A stretch of 64,000 bases of DNA from positions 1 to 64,000 of the forward strand of contig NZ_JAMOIE010000010.1 of the NCBI RefSeq assembly GCF_024448935.1, read 5' to 3'. The translations under genes were made by a program, and so were the position numbers. The stretch comes from Stutzerimonas stutzeri. Its GTDB lineage: Bacteria > Pseudomonadota > Gammaproteobacteria > Pseudomonadales > Pseudomonadaceae. The notes beneath the pieces were generated by a model. That model had not been told where the DNA came from. It worked only from the letters and a program-made list of their open reading frames with translations, and ran no database searches. Shown in pieces: positions 35,192 to 43,508 of this stretch; position 1 is the first letter of the stretch, and the number at the start of each line of letters is the position of its first letter.

Positions 35192-36094
35192 ATGCGCAAC
35201 GATGCTCACGACGAGCTGGACAACATACCCAGCCTGACCGCAGGCCGCGATCGGGATCCGTATCCTGCGCCTGAGCTCGAGCCGATCGGCCAGGCTGCGC
35301 ACAGCGCCCCTGATGCTGTGCGCCCGCGCCAGAAGCGCCGTACCGTCAGCACCGCGCCGTTGTGGTTCCTGGTCCTGGTGTTGTTCGGCGTGCTGATTGC
35401 ATTGGGTTGGTGGGGCATGCAACAGGTATCGAGGCTCGAAGCTCAGTTGGTTGCTACACAGGAAAGCTTTGCGCGCATCAGTGAAGATGCGAGCGGTCGG
35501 CTGCAGGATATTTCCGGCAAGATCGTGGCGACGGAGTCCAGCGTCACCACCGAAGGCGAGGCGCTGAAACTGCGTATCAAGCAGCTGGAAAAGCAGGCAT
35601 TGGACCTGGCCGAACAACAGCGCGCCATCACCACCCAGCAGCAGAGCCTGACCGGTAGACAGAGCAATCAGGACAAGCGCCTGGAGCAGCAGGGCAGCCA
35701 GATCGAGCGAATCGCCACTGACGTACGTGGCCATCAGTCCGCTACGGCCGCGCTCGCCGAAACTGTGAAAAAGGTCGCCGGTGAACAGGCGGCGCTGGCG
35801 TCATCGATGGCGGGGCTAAAGGGCACGGTGGACGAGCTGGGCAAGATGTCTGCCCGAATTGACGGACTGAGCAAGGACATCGCAGCGTTGAAACAGCGGG
35901 GCGACGCCAGTCAGGCGATCGGTCGCCTGGAGCAGGATGTACTTATCTTGCGCAGCGAAGTGGATAACCGACCTGCGGCTACGCCAGGCGTAGTGACGTC
36001 CGAGTTCGATGCATTCCGGGCCCAGATGACCCGTAGCATCAACACGCTGCAGGGACAGATCGCCAACTTGCAGCAGCAGCTTGACCAGCGCTAG
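35192..36094 (+). CDS. Single-pass membrane protein with long periplasmic coiled coil
   Basis: A 300-aa protein. The N-terminal 55 residues are polar and proline-rich (cytosolic). One membrane helix (about 56-75, PLWFLVLVLFGVLIALGWWG) is followed by heptad-rich coiled coil to about residue 250, full of Q/E/K (EGEALKLRIKQLEKQALDLAEQQRAITTQQQ), and a final short coil ending IANLQQQLDQR. It probably has a structural or envelope role; no enzymatic motif. Similar proteins of unknown function are common in pseudomonads. Confidence 0.75.
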   Translation: MRNDAHDELDNIPSLTAGRDRDPYPAPELEPIGQAAHSAPDAVRPRQKRRTVSTAPLWFLVLVLFGVLIALGWWGMQQVSRLEAQLVATQESFARISEDASGRLQDISGKIVATESSVTTEGEALKLRIKQLEKQALDLAEQQRAITTQQQSLTGRQSNQDKRLEQQGSQIERIATDVRGHQSATAALAETVKKVAGEQAALASSMAGLKGTVDELGKMSARIDGLSKDIAALKQRGDASQAIGRLEQDVLILRSEVDNRPAATPGVVTSEFDAFRAQMTRSINTLQGQIANLQQQLDQR

Positions 36095-36150
36095 GTGGCC
36101 GTTTAAGAAAAAAGCCGCTGCGTATATGCGCGCGTCCTGACGGCAGCCCC

Positions 36151-36326
36151 GTCACTGCCAGTATTGGCTTGGCTTGGCTGGGCGTTGCGTTGACTTCGCC
36201 GAAAGCGCGGAAGAATTGCTCGACCTGGCAGACAAGCGGATGTACCTGGCTAAAACGTCCGGGCGCAACCGCCTATGTTTCGAAACGCCTGGCGAGCCAT
36301 CCGAAGAGCCTCTATCAGCCGCTTGA
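36151..36326 (+). pseudogene. 3' remnant of a GGDEF (diguanylate cyclase) gene
   Basis: The plus strand reads VTASIGLAWLG and, after a frame change, DFAESAEELLDLADKRMYLAKTSGRNRLCFETPGEPSEEPLSAA then a stop. This is the characteristic end of a GGDEF domain (VTxSIG...AxExLxxADxxMYxAKxxGRNR). The catalytic GGDEF loop and everything upstream are absent, so it is only a tail left by a deletion. Confidence 0.8.
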
Positions 36327-36332
36327 GCGGGG

Positions 36333-37532
36333 TCAGGGATTCAGCCCAAACACATGTTTGAGATAGCTGAGGAAGGCTTCGTCCCGGCACATGGTCTTGC
36401 CCGGTGAATCGGAGATCTTGGCGACGGGTTGACCGTTGCAGCTGGTCATCTTGATCACCATGTTGGTCGGTTCGACCCCCGGTATGTCACAGGTCAGCTG
36501 AGTGCCGATGCCATAACTGGTGTTACTGCGCCCGACCAGGGCGCGATAGATATTTAGCGCCTTGGGGAAATCCAGCCCGTCGGAAAACACCAATTGCCGC
36601 GTCATCGGATCGATGCCCAGCCGTCGGTAGTGGGCGATGGCTTTTTCCGCCCATTCGACCGGATCGCCCGAGTCATGGCGCAGACCGTCGAACAGCTTCG
36701 CCAGATACAGATCGAAGTCCGCCGTGAAGGCGTCCATGGTGATGCAGTCGGTGATGGCGACGCCCAGCGCACCGCGGTATTCACGCGCCCAGCAGTCCAA
36801 TGCCGCGCTCTGGCTATCGATCAGTCGGGGGCCGAGTTGCTGGTGGGCCATGATCCACTCATGCGCCATGGTGCCCATGGGTTTGAGATTCAGTGTGCGC
36901 GCCAGATGCACGTTGCTGGTGCCGACGAAGTGACCGGGAAACGCCTCGCTCAGCCGTTTGACCACCGCAGCCTGGACGCCGGACGAGAAGCGCCGGCGCG
37001 TGCCGAAGTCGGCCAGTTTGAAACCGGCCAGTTCCGCGGGCGTGGCTTCGTCGCGCAGCCACTGCAGCTTCTCTTGCAGACGGTCGGTGGCCTGCTCCAG
37101 CGTCACCTGCGGATAGCGGGCACGGTTGCGCACCTCGCTGATGATGGCCAGCAGCGGCACCTCGAAAAGGATCACATGCAGCCAGGGGCCGCGCAGGTAG
37201 ACCACCAGCTCGCCGTCTTCAAGCTCCACACGCACGTAGCGGGGATCAAAGCGGAACAGCCCGAGGAAGCGGATGAAATCCGGCTGCATATAGGGAATAC
37301 GTTCAAGGAACGCCAGTTCTTGCGGTTCGAATCGCAGCTCCGCCAATGCTTCCAGCTGTTCCCGGATCGCGCCCAGATAAGGTGTCAGGTCTTCTTCGGA
37401 GCGACTGCGAAAAGCCCACTCCACTTCGGCGTTTGGGTAGTGGTGCAGCACCGCCTGCATCATGGTCAGCTTGTAATAGTCGGTGTCCAGCAGGCTCTGG
37501 ATGATTCGTTCGGAGAAGGCGCTGCCACGCAT
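36333..37532 (-). CDS. pncB: Nicotinate phosphoribosyltransferase
   Basis: Makes nicotinate mononucleotide in the NAD salvage pathway. 399 aa, full length, with [32 protein letters not shown], the phosphoribosyl region [48 protein letters not shown] (containing the regulatory His) and [18 protein letters not shown]. It is followed by GGDEF debris. Confidence 0.96.
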   Translation of the reverse strand: MRGSAFSERIIQSLLDTDYYKLTMMQAVLHHYPNAEVEWAFRSRSEEDLTPYLGAIREQLEALAELRFEPQELAFLERIPYMQPDFIRFLGLFRFDPRYVRVELEDGELVVYLRGPWLHVILFEVPLLAIISEVRNRARYPQVTLEQATDRLQEKLQWLRDEATPAELAGFKLADFGTRRRFSSGVQAAVVKRLSEAFPGHFVGTSNVHLARTLNLKPMGTMAHEWIMAHQQLGPRLIDSQSAALDCWAREYRGALGVAITDCITMDAFTADFDLYLAKLFDGLRHDSGDPVEWAEKAIAHYRRLGIDPMTRQLVFSDGLDFPKALNIYRALVGRSNTSYGIGTQLTCDIPGVEPTNMVIKMTSCNGQPVAKISDSPGKTMCRDEAFLSYLKHVFGLNP

Positions 37533-37560
37533 GGGCTGTTTCCTGGTTGCGGAGGCGGGA

Positions 37561-37740
37561 TCAGGCTCCGCCGATGCCTTCGATCACCTTACCGGTGCCG
37601 CCGCAATTTTTACATTCTCCTGCATCGGTACGGCCGCTGCCGTTGCATGCCGGGCAGATATTTTCACCGGTGCCCGGCGTTCCTGGCGCCGCTTCATCGC
37701 CCGGGTTGGTTGATGAGGTGCCCTGATTCGAAGTGTTCAT
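37561..37740 (-). CDS. Small DnaJ-type zinc-finger protein
   Basis: A 59-aa protein from [14 protein letters not shown], with a low-complexity N-terminus and two CxxCxGxG-like knuckles ([24 protein letters not shown]), as in the DnaJ zinc-finger domain. It is probably a small zinc-binding protein of unknown role. The gene lies 28 nt upstream of pncB in the same direction. The longer frame to 37869 lacks support. Confidence 0.7.
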   Translation of the reverse strand: MNTSNQGTSSTNPGDEAAPGTPGTGENICPACNGSGRTDAGECKNCGGTGKVIEGIGGA

Positions 37741-37883
37741 ATCGCTCGTTCCTCGGTTGGCGGTTTTTATTGGTTGAAGCTGAAAAAATTCAAGCAAATC
37801 GCTAGCTTTGGGTGTCGGTTTATTGTCGTGAGAAAAAACCAGTTCAACTTCGGGTGATTGCGCATACAAAAGCAGTGGGCAAC

Positions 37884-37912
37884 AAAAAAGGGCAAAGGTT
37901 TAACCTTTGCCC
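37884..37912 (-). terminator. Terminator of the KGG stress-protein gene
   Basis: Minus-strand stem gggcaaaggtt/aacctttgccc followed by six T, 17 nt downstream of the KGG gene. Confidence 0.85.
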
Positions 37913-37928
37913 TCTGCTGCCTATAGCA

Positions 37929-38105
37929 TCAGCTGTTGCTGTTGCGACCACCGCCGTGGCTATTCTGTCCGCCTTTGCGGCCGGCTTCTGAGGCCTTTTC
38001 ACGATCATTGGCGAAGTTGCCACCGCTGTTATGGCCGCCCTTCTTGCCTGCTTCAGACGCCTTTTCGCGGTCATTTGCAAAGTTGCCAGGATTTTTGTTT
38101 GCCAT
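37929..38105 (-). CDS. Stress-induced KGG-repeat protein (YciG-like)
   Basis: A 58-aa hydrophilic protein made of two near-identical units NPGNFANDREKASEAGKKGGHNSGG / GNFANDREKASEAGRKGGQNSHGG. These are the KGG repeats of YciG/GsiB-type general stress proteins, probably intrinsically disordered. The ATG has gaggag about 8 nt upstream and a strong terminator downstream. Confidence 0.88.
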   Translation of the reverse strand: MANKNPGNFANDREKASEAGKKGGHNSGGNFANDREKASEAGRKGGQNSHGGGRNSNS

Positions 38106-38284
38106 GTCTTACTCTCCTCAATGGACAAGTCCTCTGCGGGGCTGAACAACTTCATCAGCCCTAGGATTTCAGAGCGGAGGAGCGGGCCAGTAGTTTCCGT
38201 TTTTAACGAGCCGCGGACGAGTGGTTGTCCCATAATGGTCATGGCTAAGTGCAACGAAGCGGTAAACGGCGATGACAGGGCGAT

Positions 38285-38743
38285 GACAGTACTACCAGCG
38301 GCCTGTCACCGGGTTGCAAGGTGAAGTCTCCAGCTGGCGCGAACAGCTCCAGCGTCGCGCCAGGCTGCATCCGGTGAGTGCGGTGGAAGCCACCTCCGCC
38401 GGGTTCGCGTTTGACGTTGATCCGGTAGTCACGGCCGTTGCTCGCGCCGATAGCGAGTAGTTGCGGCGGATCTCCTGCCCATCGATTAGCAGACGCAGGC
38501 CGCTGTATTGCCCTGGCTTGTGCTCAACCACCGGACCGCCGTCTTCCGGCTCCAGATAGAACGAGGTGATTTCGCTGCTCTCGGTTACCTTGCGTGCGAC
38601 CCGGAAGCGCCGCGCTCCGCGCCAGCCACCAGGTGCCTCGGCTGTCGCGCTATAGAGCGCCTGTTCAGTCCCGATGAGAATATCGGACTTTCCAGCAACG
38701 GGACGGTGGCGGTGATTAGGGCGCGGTGCTCGGCGCAAGGCAT
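38285..38743 (-). pseudogene. hmp: Flavohemoprotein (hmp) pseudogene lacking the globin domain
   Basis: Readable pieces on the minus strand: the Hmp N-terminus MPCAEHRALITATVPLLES, then directly the end of the globin/FAD boundary ILIGTEQALYSATAEAPGGWRGARRFRVARKVTESSEITSFYLEP and HKPGQYSGLRLLIDGQEIRRNYSLS, then after a frameshift near 38,450 ASNGRDYRINVKREPGGGGFHRTHRMQPGATLELFAPAGDFTL. About 120 residues of globin and the NAD-binding end are missing. Intact Hmp detoxifies nitric oxide. This copy is dead. Confidence 0.85.
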
Positions 38744-38847
38744 GGAAGGCTCCAGTCATCGATAAGGCTGTCTCTCACAACGCGGCGTGGTGACCACGCA
38801 ACCGGGACAGGTGTGCATGCTGTTTCAATAATCGTTCCAGGCTGAAA

Positions 38848-38861
38848 TTGACCGGAATCAA
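38848..38861. promoter_or_regulatory. ANR/DNR (FNR-type) box
   Basis: The site TTGAC-cgga-ATCAA matches the FNR/ANR/DNR palindrome TTGAT-N4-ATCAA at 9 of 10 positions. It is 105 bp upstream of the dead hmp start and 158 bp upstream of the DUF2188-like gene on the other strand. It probably once controlled hmp under low oxygen or nitric oxide. The surrounding 38744-39018 has no gene. Confidence 0.6.
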
Positions 38862-39018
38862 GGACCATAGAGCAGTGATGGTTGTTTTAACCCCGGTTAT
38901 CCGGGTTCATTGAACCCTGTTGGGTTGCTTGAACCCAGTATTCGGGTGCCGACCGATCGAACGGTCAGTAACCGCAGCGTTCTATAACTTCGACTATCGA
39001 TGAATGACGGAGGGCAAC

Positions 39019-39243
39019 ATGGAGAACTACCACATCACGCACGATGACGATCGCTGGGTATTGCGTGAGGAAGGCGACCAGCGCGCGCTGCTCGAAGCGG
39101 CGACCAAGGAAGACATCATCAACGAGACCCGCGACTACATGAAGTTGCGCACCGCCTCGGTAAAGATCCACACCCTCGACGGCAAAATCGAAGAGGAACG
39201 GACCTACCCGCGGGACCAGGACCCTCGGGCTACCAAGGGTTAA
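39019..39243 (+). CDS. DUF2188-like small protein
   Basis: A 74-aa soluble protein from MENYHITHDDDRWVLREEGDQRALLEAATKEDIINETRDYMKLRTASVKIHTLDGKIEEERTYPRDQDP. The pattern HITxxxDxWxLREEGxxRA...TKxEAIxxxRDYxxxxxASVKIHxxDGxIxEERTYPRxxDP is that of DUF2188. The start is set by an gagggcaac Shine-Dalgarno-like stretch before the second ATG. The function is unknown. Confidence 0.8.
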   Translation: MENYHITHDDDRWVLREEGDQRALLEAATKEDIINETRDYMKLRTASVKIHTLDGKIEEERTYPRDQDPRATKG

Positions 39244-39309
39244 GGCTCGGCTCGGCTGCGACTCGCCTCGGCGCTGATGCTGGCTCGCCGACAGATGAGC
39301 GCCGCGCCC

Positions 39310-40581
39310 CTAAGCGGACGGCGGCAGAATCAGGATGGCGCGGAAATCGTTGACGTTGGTGCGCGTCGGGCCGGTGACAATCAGGCTGCCCAGCGCGGCG
39401 AAGTAGCCGTAGCCATCGTTGTTGGCCAGCGAGTCGGCGGCGCGCAGGCCCTGCGCTTCGGCGCGGGCGAAGCTGTCCGGGGTCATCAGCGCGCCGGCGT
39501 TGTCTTCCGAGCCGTCGATGCCGTCGGTGTCGCCCGCCAGCGCATAGATGTTCGGCAGGCCATGCAGGCTTTCGGTGAGGGCGAGCAGGAATTCGGCGTT
39601 GCGCCCGCCACGGCCGTTGCCGCGCACGGTCACCGTGGTTTCGCCACCGGACAGGATCACGCAGGGCGCGGCGATCGGCTGGCGGTGCAGCACCACCTGG
39701 CGGGCGATGCCGGCGTGCACCTTGGCCACCTCGCGTGCTTCACCTTCCAGATCACCGAGGATCAGCGGGGTGATGCCGGCGGCACGGGCTACCTCGGCTG
39801 CCGCATCGAGCGACTGCTGCGGCGTGGCGATCAGCCGGAAGTGGCTGCGCGAGAGCATCGGATCGCCCGGCTTCAGCGTTTCCGAGCGTGGGTCTTCGAG
39901 CCAGGCACGGACGTTGGCCGGCATCTCGATGTGATAGCGCTCGAGGATCGCCAGCGCCTCGGCCGATGTGGTCGGATCGGCGACGGTGGGACCGGAGGCG
40001 ATCACCGTCGCTTCGTCACCCGGTACATCTGAAATCGCATAGGTGTAGACGCTGGCCGGCCAGCAGGCCTTGGCCAGGCGCCCGCCCTTGATCGCCGAAA
40101 GGTGCTTGCGCACGCAGTTCATCTCGCCGATGTGCGCGCCGGAGCGCAGCAAGGCCTTGTTGATCGCCTGCTTGTCGGCCAGCGAGATGCCTTCGGCCGG
40201 CAGGGCCAGCAGCGAGGAGCCGCCGCCGGACAGCAGAAAGATCACCCGGTCGCTCTCCTCGAGGGTGCTGACCAGCTCCAGCACACGGCGGGCGACGCGC
40301 TCGCCGGCATCGTCCGGCACCGGGTGTGCGGCCTCCACCACCTCGATGCGGCGGCAGTCGGCGTGGTGTTCGTAGCGGGTCACCACCAGCCCGGACAGCT
40401 CACCTTCCCAGACCTGCTCGATGGCTTCGGCCATGGCCGCGGCCGCCTTGCCGGCGCCAATGACGATGGCCCGGCCGCTGCGGTCTTCGGGCAGATGGTC
40501 GGCGAGCACATGGCGCGGGTGGGCGGCCTCGATGGCGCTGTCGAACAGCTGGCGCAGCAGGGCTTGGGGATCGATGGGCAT
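39310..40581 (-). CDS. Glycerate 2-kinase (GckA/TtuD family)
   Basis: A 423-aa MOFRL/GckA-family kinase that phosphorylates glycerate to 2-phosphoglycerate, feeding glyoxylate- or tartrate-derived carbon into glycolysis. Motifs: AIVIGAGKAAAAMAEAIE, IFLLSGGGSSLLALP, NCVRKHLSAIKGGRLA, and GGRNAEFLLAL ... ALAGDTDGIDGSEDNAGA in the MOFRL domain. The start at MPIDPQALLRQLFDSAI is preceded by aaggagcc. It is a single gene between the DUF2188-like gene and a MITE. Confidence 0.9.
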   Translation of the reverse strand: MPIDPQALLRQLFDSAIEAAHPRHVLADHLPEDRSGRAIVIGAGKAAAAMAEAIEQVWEGELSGLVVTRYEHHADCRRIEVVEAAHPVPDDAGERVARRVLELVSTLEESDRVIFLLSGGGSSLLALPAEGISLADKQAINKALLRSGAHIGEMNCVRKHLSAIKGGRLAKACWPASVYTYAISDVPGDEATVIASGPTVADPTTSAEALAILERYHIEMPANVRAWLEDPRSETLKPGDPMLSRSHFRLIATPQQSLDAAAEVARAAGITPLILGDLEGEAREVAKVHAGIARQVVLHRQPIAAPCVILSGGETTVTVRGNGRGGRNAEFLLALTESLHGLPNIYALAGDTDGIDGSEDNAGALMTPDSFARAEAQGLRAADSLANNDGYGYFAALGSLIVTGPTRTNVNDFRAILILPPSA

Positions 40582-40650
40582 CTCTGGCTCCTTGGGTCTT
40601 TTGCAGAGGCCGATTGCAGACCTTGGGGCTCGGCAATGCAAGCGCTAACG

Positions 40651-40788
40651 GGCCGTTGAAAAACTACCCGGGTTGCCATCGCTGCGTTAAAAACAGGCTC
40701 AAAAATGCTCGTTTTACAGTTCGTAAACTCCGCTTTTCGCCTGTTTTTGCCCTGCGCTGGCTGCCTCGCCGACGTTTTTTCAACGGCC
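40651..40788. repeat. MITE-like element, copy 2
   Basis: A 138-bp element with terminal inverted repeats GGCCGTTGAAAAA / TTTTTTCAACGGCC and an interior matching copy 1 (gttaaaaacaggctcaaaaatgct, cgcctgtttttgccc). It sits between the glycerate kinase gene and the 3' end of tdm. The rest of the gap 40789-40995 has no supported gene. Confidence 0.85.
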
Positions 40789-40995
40789 GGCCAAGGGTTG
40801 AAATCGACCCGCCCGGCCGTCGGGGCCGTGACCCCTTGTGCCGGGCGAATCGAAAAGGTGCTCGCAGGGCGGATACAGCGGGTTGATAGCCGCGCCGGGA
40901 ACGTTCAGGCCATCCGTCCAAGTGCAGCGGGTCCGTCGAGGTTGAGCACAGCGCGATGTTGGGCTTCGGTGCGACGCACCTCAACCCAACCGTGT

Positions 40996-41030
40996 CTTGC
41001 CGCTTGCCGCTTGCCGCTTGTCGCTTGCCG
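40996..41030 (+). repeat. Five tandem heptamers CTTGCCG (one with a T)
   Basis: Units at 40996-41002, 41003-41009, 41010-41016, 41017-41023 (cttgtcg) and 41024-41030, ending exactly at the tdm stop codon. They resemble the AGCTTGC array upstream of mrp. Confidence 0.85.
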
Positions 41031-43376
41031 CTACGCCCTGACCCGGCTTTTGTCCGGATCGTAGGCGACGGTGCCGCTGATTACGCTGGCGCCGATGCGT
41101 TTCTGCTGGCCGTCGAGCTTGCCGATCTCCAGGCACGTGCCCGGTTCGCAATAACTGACGTCCAGCCGGCACAGCGCGATGTTCTTGCCCAATACCGGCG
41201 AGCGGGTGGCGCTGGTGATCACCCCGACCTGGGCGCGGCCGGTGTGCACGCAGTCGCCATGGGCCGCCGGTTCGTTGCCGTCCAGTTCCAGGCCGACCAG
41301 GCGCTGCAGCGGATGTTCCTTGCGCCGCAGCAGGGCCTCGCGGCCGATGAAGTCGTCCTGCTTGCTTTTCAGCGGTACGCAGAAGCCGATGCCGGCCTCG
41401 AACGGATCGGTCTGGTCGCTGAACTCGTAGCCGGCGAAGATCAGCCCGGCCTCGATGCGCAGCATGTCCAGCGCATGCAGGCCCAGCGGCACCAGGCCGA
41501 GCGGTTCGCCCAGTTGCCAGAGGCGCCGCCAGACGTTCATCGCATCGCTCGGGTGACACCAGATCTCGTAGCCCAGTTCGCCGGTGTAGCCGGTGCGCGA
41601 GACCATCAGCGGACAGCCGTTATAGTCGTCCAGGCGGCCGACCAGGAAGCGGAACCAGCCCAGCTCGCCGAGCGGCGGCTGGGTGCCGGGCGTCCAGATC
41701 ATCTGTGCCAGCAGTTCGCGGCTGCGCGGGCCCTGCACGGCGACATTGTGGATCTGCTCGGAGGCCGACTTGACCCACACCTTCATGCCCAGCTTCTCGG
41801 CCTGTTCGCGCAGCCAGACGCCGGCGTAGTCCTCGCCGCAGATCCAGCGGAAGGTATCCGGCCCCAGGCGCAGCAGCGTGCCGTCGTCGAGCATGCCGCC
41901 GTGCTCGTAGCACATCGCGCTGTAGACCACCTGGCCGACCGCCAGCTTGCGCACGTCGCGGGTCAGGCAGTAGTTGAGCAGCGCCTCGGCGTCGGGGCCG
42001 ATGACCTCGAACTTGCGCAGGGCGGAGAGGTCCATCACCGCCACCCGTTCGCGGCAGCCGTGGTATTCCTCGATGGCGCCGTAGCCGTCGAAGTGGGTGG
42101 GCGTCCACCAGCCGCGGTAGTCGACGAAGTGGCGGGTAAGGGCGGATGTGCCGGGGTGGAAGCCGCTTTCGCGGGTCAGCACCGGGTCGGCGTCGGGCGT
42201 CTTGCGGGTGGCCATGGCGATACTGAAGCGCTCCTTTTCGGAATACACGCGGATGTGGATGTCGGTGGGCTGCCAGCCGTTGGCCGGGTCGATGTCGTCC
42301 GGGCAGGAACTGCTGGCGCAGACCAGGTCGGTCATGGCGCGCAGCAGCACGTAGTCGCCGGGGCGCGACCAGGGTTCGTCGAGGGTCAGTTGCTGGTGTG
42401 CGTCGATGCCGGTGTTGAAGAAGAAGTTGATCGCCGGCCAGCCGGGACGACTGCGCACGCCGTACGGGTGCAGCGCGCGGCTGATGTTGTCGCTGCAGTT
42501 GGCGTGGCCGAAGTAGCCCTGGGCCTCGTAGTAGCGCGCGGTACAGGCCAGGGCGAAGGTGTCGTGGCGGCCGACGGTGTCGCGCACGACTTCCAGCATC
42601 GGCTGCATGTCGCGGTCGAAGAACCTGCTGAACAGGCCGGGGCCGGGGTAGGCGTTGCCGTTCAGGGTGCGGGTGACGGTGGGGTCGAGATCGATCTCGC
42701 GGCCGGCGTCCAGGCCGCGGCGGTCGAAGGCGACGAAGTCCGAGCATTGCCGGCCGGCGACGTCGAGCACCTGGATGTACTGCCCGGCGGCGACCTCGTA
42801 GTCGCGCGCCGTGCCGGGGTGGATGGTGAATTCGTCGACCAGCTCGCCGAGCGGTTCCGGCAGGGGTGGGCTGAACAGGCGGCGCGGATTGGCGCGCTGG
42901 ATCGACAGGCGCAGCTCGCTGGCGCGCAACTGGCTGTCCACCGGCACCGGGCCGCCGGGTGCAGTGACGATCACCAGCAGCGCGGCGCTGGCGCTGAAGG
43001 CGCGGCTGAAGCCGGCTGGCGAGCCGGGCTGCCAGAGGCGTGCGGCCGGGGGCAGGTGGCGGCAGTCGATCCGGCGTTTGCTCAGGGCACTGGCAACGTG
43101 CCGCGACTCATGGCTGCCATCGTGCAGCAGGCGGCCGATGAAGTCGGCACCGGGGCTGGCCGACAGGCCGAGCGCGGCGAGCGCCTCGCGGCCCGTCTCA
43201 TCGAAGGCCAGCAGTTCGGCGAGTTGGTCGCCTTCGAGGTCGGTCACCTCGATGCGGTCGCCGGGTTCCAGGGCGATCACCGTCAGGCCGCCAGGGGCGA
43301 CGCGATGTCGCTCCCGGCCAGGTGCGCGGGCGAACAGCGCCGGCTCGTGCGGCCGGCTGATCACGGGTTGCTGCAT
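41031..43376 (-). CDS. tdm: Trimethylamine N-oxide demethylase (DUF1989-GcvT fusion)
   Basis: A 781-aa two-part protein. Residues 1-370 hold two DUF1989-type (urea carboxylase-associated) segments (FTIHPGTARDYEVAAGQYIQVLDVAGRQCSDFVAFD ... FFFNTGIDAHQQLTLDEPWSRPGDYVLLRAMTDLVCASSSCPDD). Residues from about 410 form a GcvT/aminomethyltransferase fold that binds tetrahydrofolate (VAVMDLSALRKFEVIGPDAEALLNYCLTRDV, RTGYTGELGYEIWCHPSDAMNVWRRLW). This architecture is that of Tdm, which converts TMAO to dimethylamine and formaldehyde. Its partner tmm is immediately upstream. A GcvT-type enzyme for another N-methyl substrate is the alternative. Confidence 0.8.
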   Translation of the reverse strand: MQQPVISRPHEPALFARAPGRERHRVAPGGLTVIALEPGDRIEVTDLEGDQLAELLAFDETGREALAALGLSASPGADFIGRLLHDGSHESRHVASALSKRRIDCRHLPPAARLWQPGSPAGFSRAFSASAALLVIVTAPGGPVPVDSQLRASELRLSIQRANPRRLFSPPLPEPLGELVDEFTIHPGTARDYEVAAGQYIQVLDVAGRQCSDFVAFDRRGLDAGREIDLDPTVTRTLNGNAYPGPGLFSRFFDRDMQPMLEVVRDTVGRHDTFALACTARYYEAQGYFGHANCSDNISRALHPYGVRSRPGWPAINFFFNTGIDAHQQLTLDEPWSRPGDYVLLRAMTDLVCASSSCPDDIDPANGWQPTDIHIRVYSEKERFSIAMATRKTPDADPVLTRESGFHPGTSALTRHFVDYRGWWTPTHFDGYGAIEEYHGCRERVAVMDLSALRKFEVIGPDAEALLNYCLTRDVRKLAVGQVVYSAMCYEHGGMLDDGTLLRLGPDTFRWICGEDYAGVWLREQAEKLGMKVWVKSASEQIHNVAVQGPRSRELLAQMIWTPGTQPPLGELGWFRFLVGRLDDYNGCPLMVSRTGYTGELGYEIWCHPSDAMNVWRRLWQLGEPLGLVPLGLHALDMLRIEAGLIFAGYEFSDQTDPFEAGIGFCVPLKSKQDDFIGREALLRRKEHPLQRLVGLELDGNEPAAHGDCVHTGRAQVGVITSATRSPVLGKNIALCRLDVSYCEPGTCLEIGKLDGQQKRIGASVISGTVAYDPDKSRVRA

Positions 43377-43431
43377 GGATGGCTCCGCAAGGCTGGGGAA
43401 GGCGGGGCGTACGGGGCGCCCCGGTTTCTTG

Positions 43432-43496
43432 GTAGGAGCCAGCTTGCTGGCGATCCCCGGGACGTTGCCGAGCGATCGCCGGCAAGCCGGCTCCTT
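43432..43496. repeat. REPIN: two inverted REP sequences between tmm and tdm
   Basis: ggagccagcttgctggcgatc (43435 onward) and its inverted partner gatcgccggcaagccggctcc face each other with a short spacer. This is the classic Pseudomonas REP pair and can fold into a long hairpin in the tmm-tdm transcript. Confidence 0.85.
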
Positions 43497-43508
43497 GGGT
43501 TCGAGGCC

